From: an uncultured Saprospiraceae bacterium
GTDB lineage: Bacteria; Bacteroidota; Bacteroidia; Chitinophagales; Saprospiraceae
Reading direction: 5' to 3'
Length of the DNA: 37,293 nucleotides
Assembly: GCA_937921775.1 (NCBI GenBank)
Contig: CAKZUK010000220.1
Span: 1 to 37,293, forward strand
Shown in pieces: positions 37,195-37,293 of the stretch; the first letter of the stretch is position 1, and each line of letters begins with the position of its first letter. The notes under the pieces are model-generated. The model was not told the origin of the DNA and did not search any database. It saw only the letters and a list, made by a program, of their open reading frames with translations. Made by a program: the position numbers and the translations under genes.

Positions 37195-37293
37195 TCAGCG
37201 ATGACTTCTTCCAAATTTTCTCAAATAGCTTAGGCCATTCTTAAAAATATTGGAATCGTCCTCACTAAAAAACAATGCATTCAAATTCTTAAC
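37195..37293 (-). CDS. Possible C-terminal end of a convergent gene running off the window
   Basis: On the minus strand, 32 codons are open from the right edge to a TGA at 37195-37197. The residues look protein-like (NALFFSEDDSNIF..., ending KFGRSHR). The convergent position with a bidirectional-looking terminator between it and the kinase fits, but the stretch is too short to prove coding or suggest a product. Confidence 0.25.
   Translation of the reverse strand, partial: VKNLNALFFSEDDSNIFKNGLSYLRKFGRSHR

Overview
The window reads as chromosomal DNA of a Bacteroidota bacterium, most likely a Saprospiraceae-type marine glider. The family assignment is inference; the phylum is well supported. 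Evidence for the phylum: several proteins end in type IX secretion (T9SS) type A sorting domains, there is a PorV/PorQ-family outer-membrane protein, start codons lack Shine-Dalgarno sequences, promoters match the Bacteroidota TTTG / TAnnTTTG pattern, and the DNA is AT-rich. No phage, transposase, CRISPR or tRNA was seen.

Positions 1-21.6 kb hold three consecutive same-strand genes for giant secreted mosaic proteins: a left-truncated one of at least 1,950 residues, one of 2,600 and one of about 2,283. Each is its own unit with a strong terminator, and the second and third share a promoter-like block. They draw on one set of extracellular modules: N/G-rich beta-helix-like repeats, C-type lectin domains with EPN calcium/sugar motifs, HYR domains, Asp/Cys-rich calcium-binding repeats, Calx-beta domains, SprB-like repeats, and two recurring modules I cannot name. 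All three end in the same chassis: an 85-residue module, an FnIII-like linker and a T9SS sorting domain. This is a family of calcium-stabilised, lectin-bearing surface adhesins that diversifies by module duplication and shuffling. The clearest structural oddity is that in proteins 1 and 2 the lectin block sits inside a HYR domain, splitting it at the same loop.

Positions 21.7-24.7 kb hold a divergent pair: a secreted LVIVD-repeat 'choice-of-anchor B' protein with a T9SS signal (minus) and a PorV/PorQ-family beta-barrel (plus). A long palindromic intergenic element separates these from an LTA-synthase-like membrane phosphotransferase (minus, 25.0-26.9 kb).

Positions 26.9-27.6 kb have no convincing protein gene but carry a probable structured small RNA on the minus strand, about 170 nt, with a -7 promoter box, internal helices that can pair in two ways, and a clear intrinsic terminator. 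Its family is unresolved; 6S-like is one possibility.

Positions 27.6-37.3 kb hold a stand-alone Lon substrate-binding-domain protein (minus), a large alpha-2-macroglobulin-like lipoprotein with an intact thioester motif and a near-ideal promoter, a small two-helix membrane protein, a triple-PAS sensor histidine kinase, and possibly the 3' end of a convergent minus-strand gene at the right edge.
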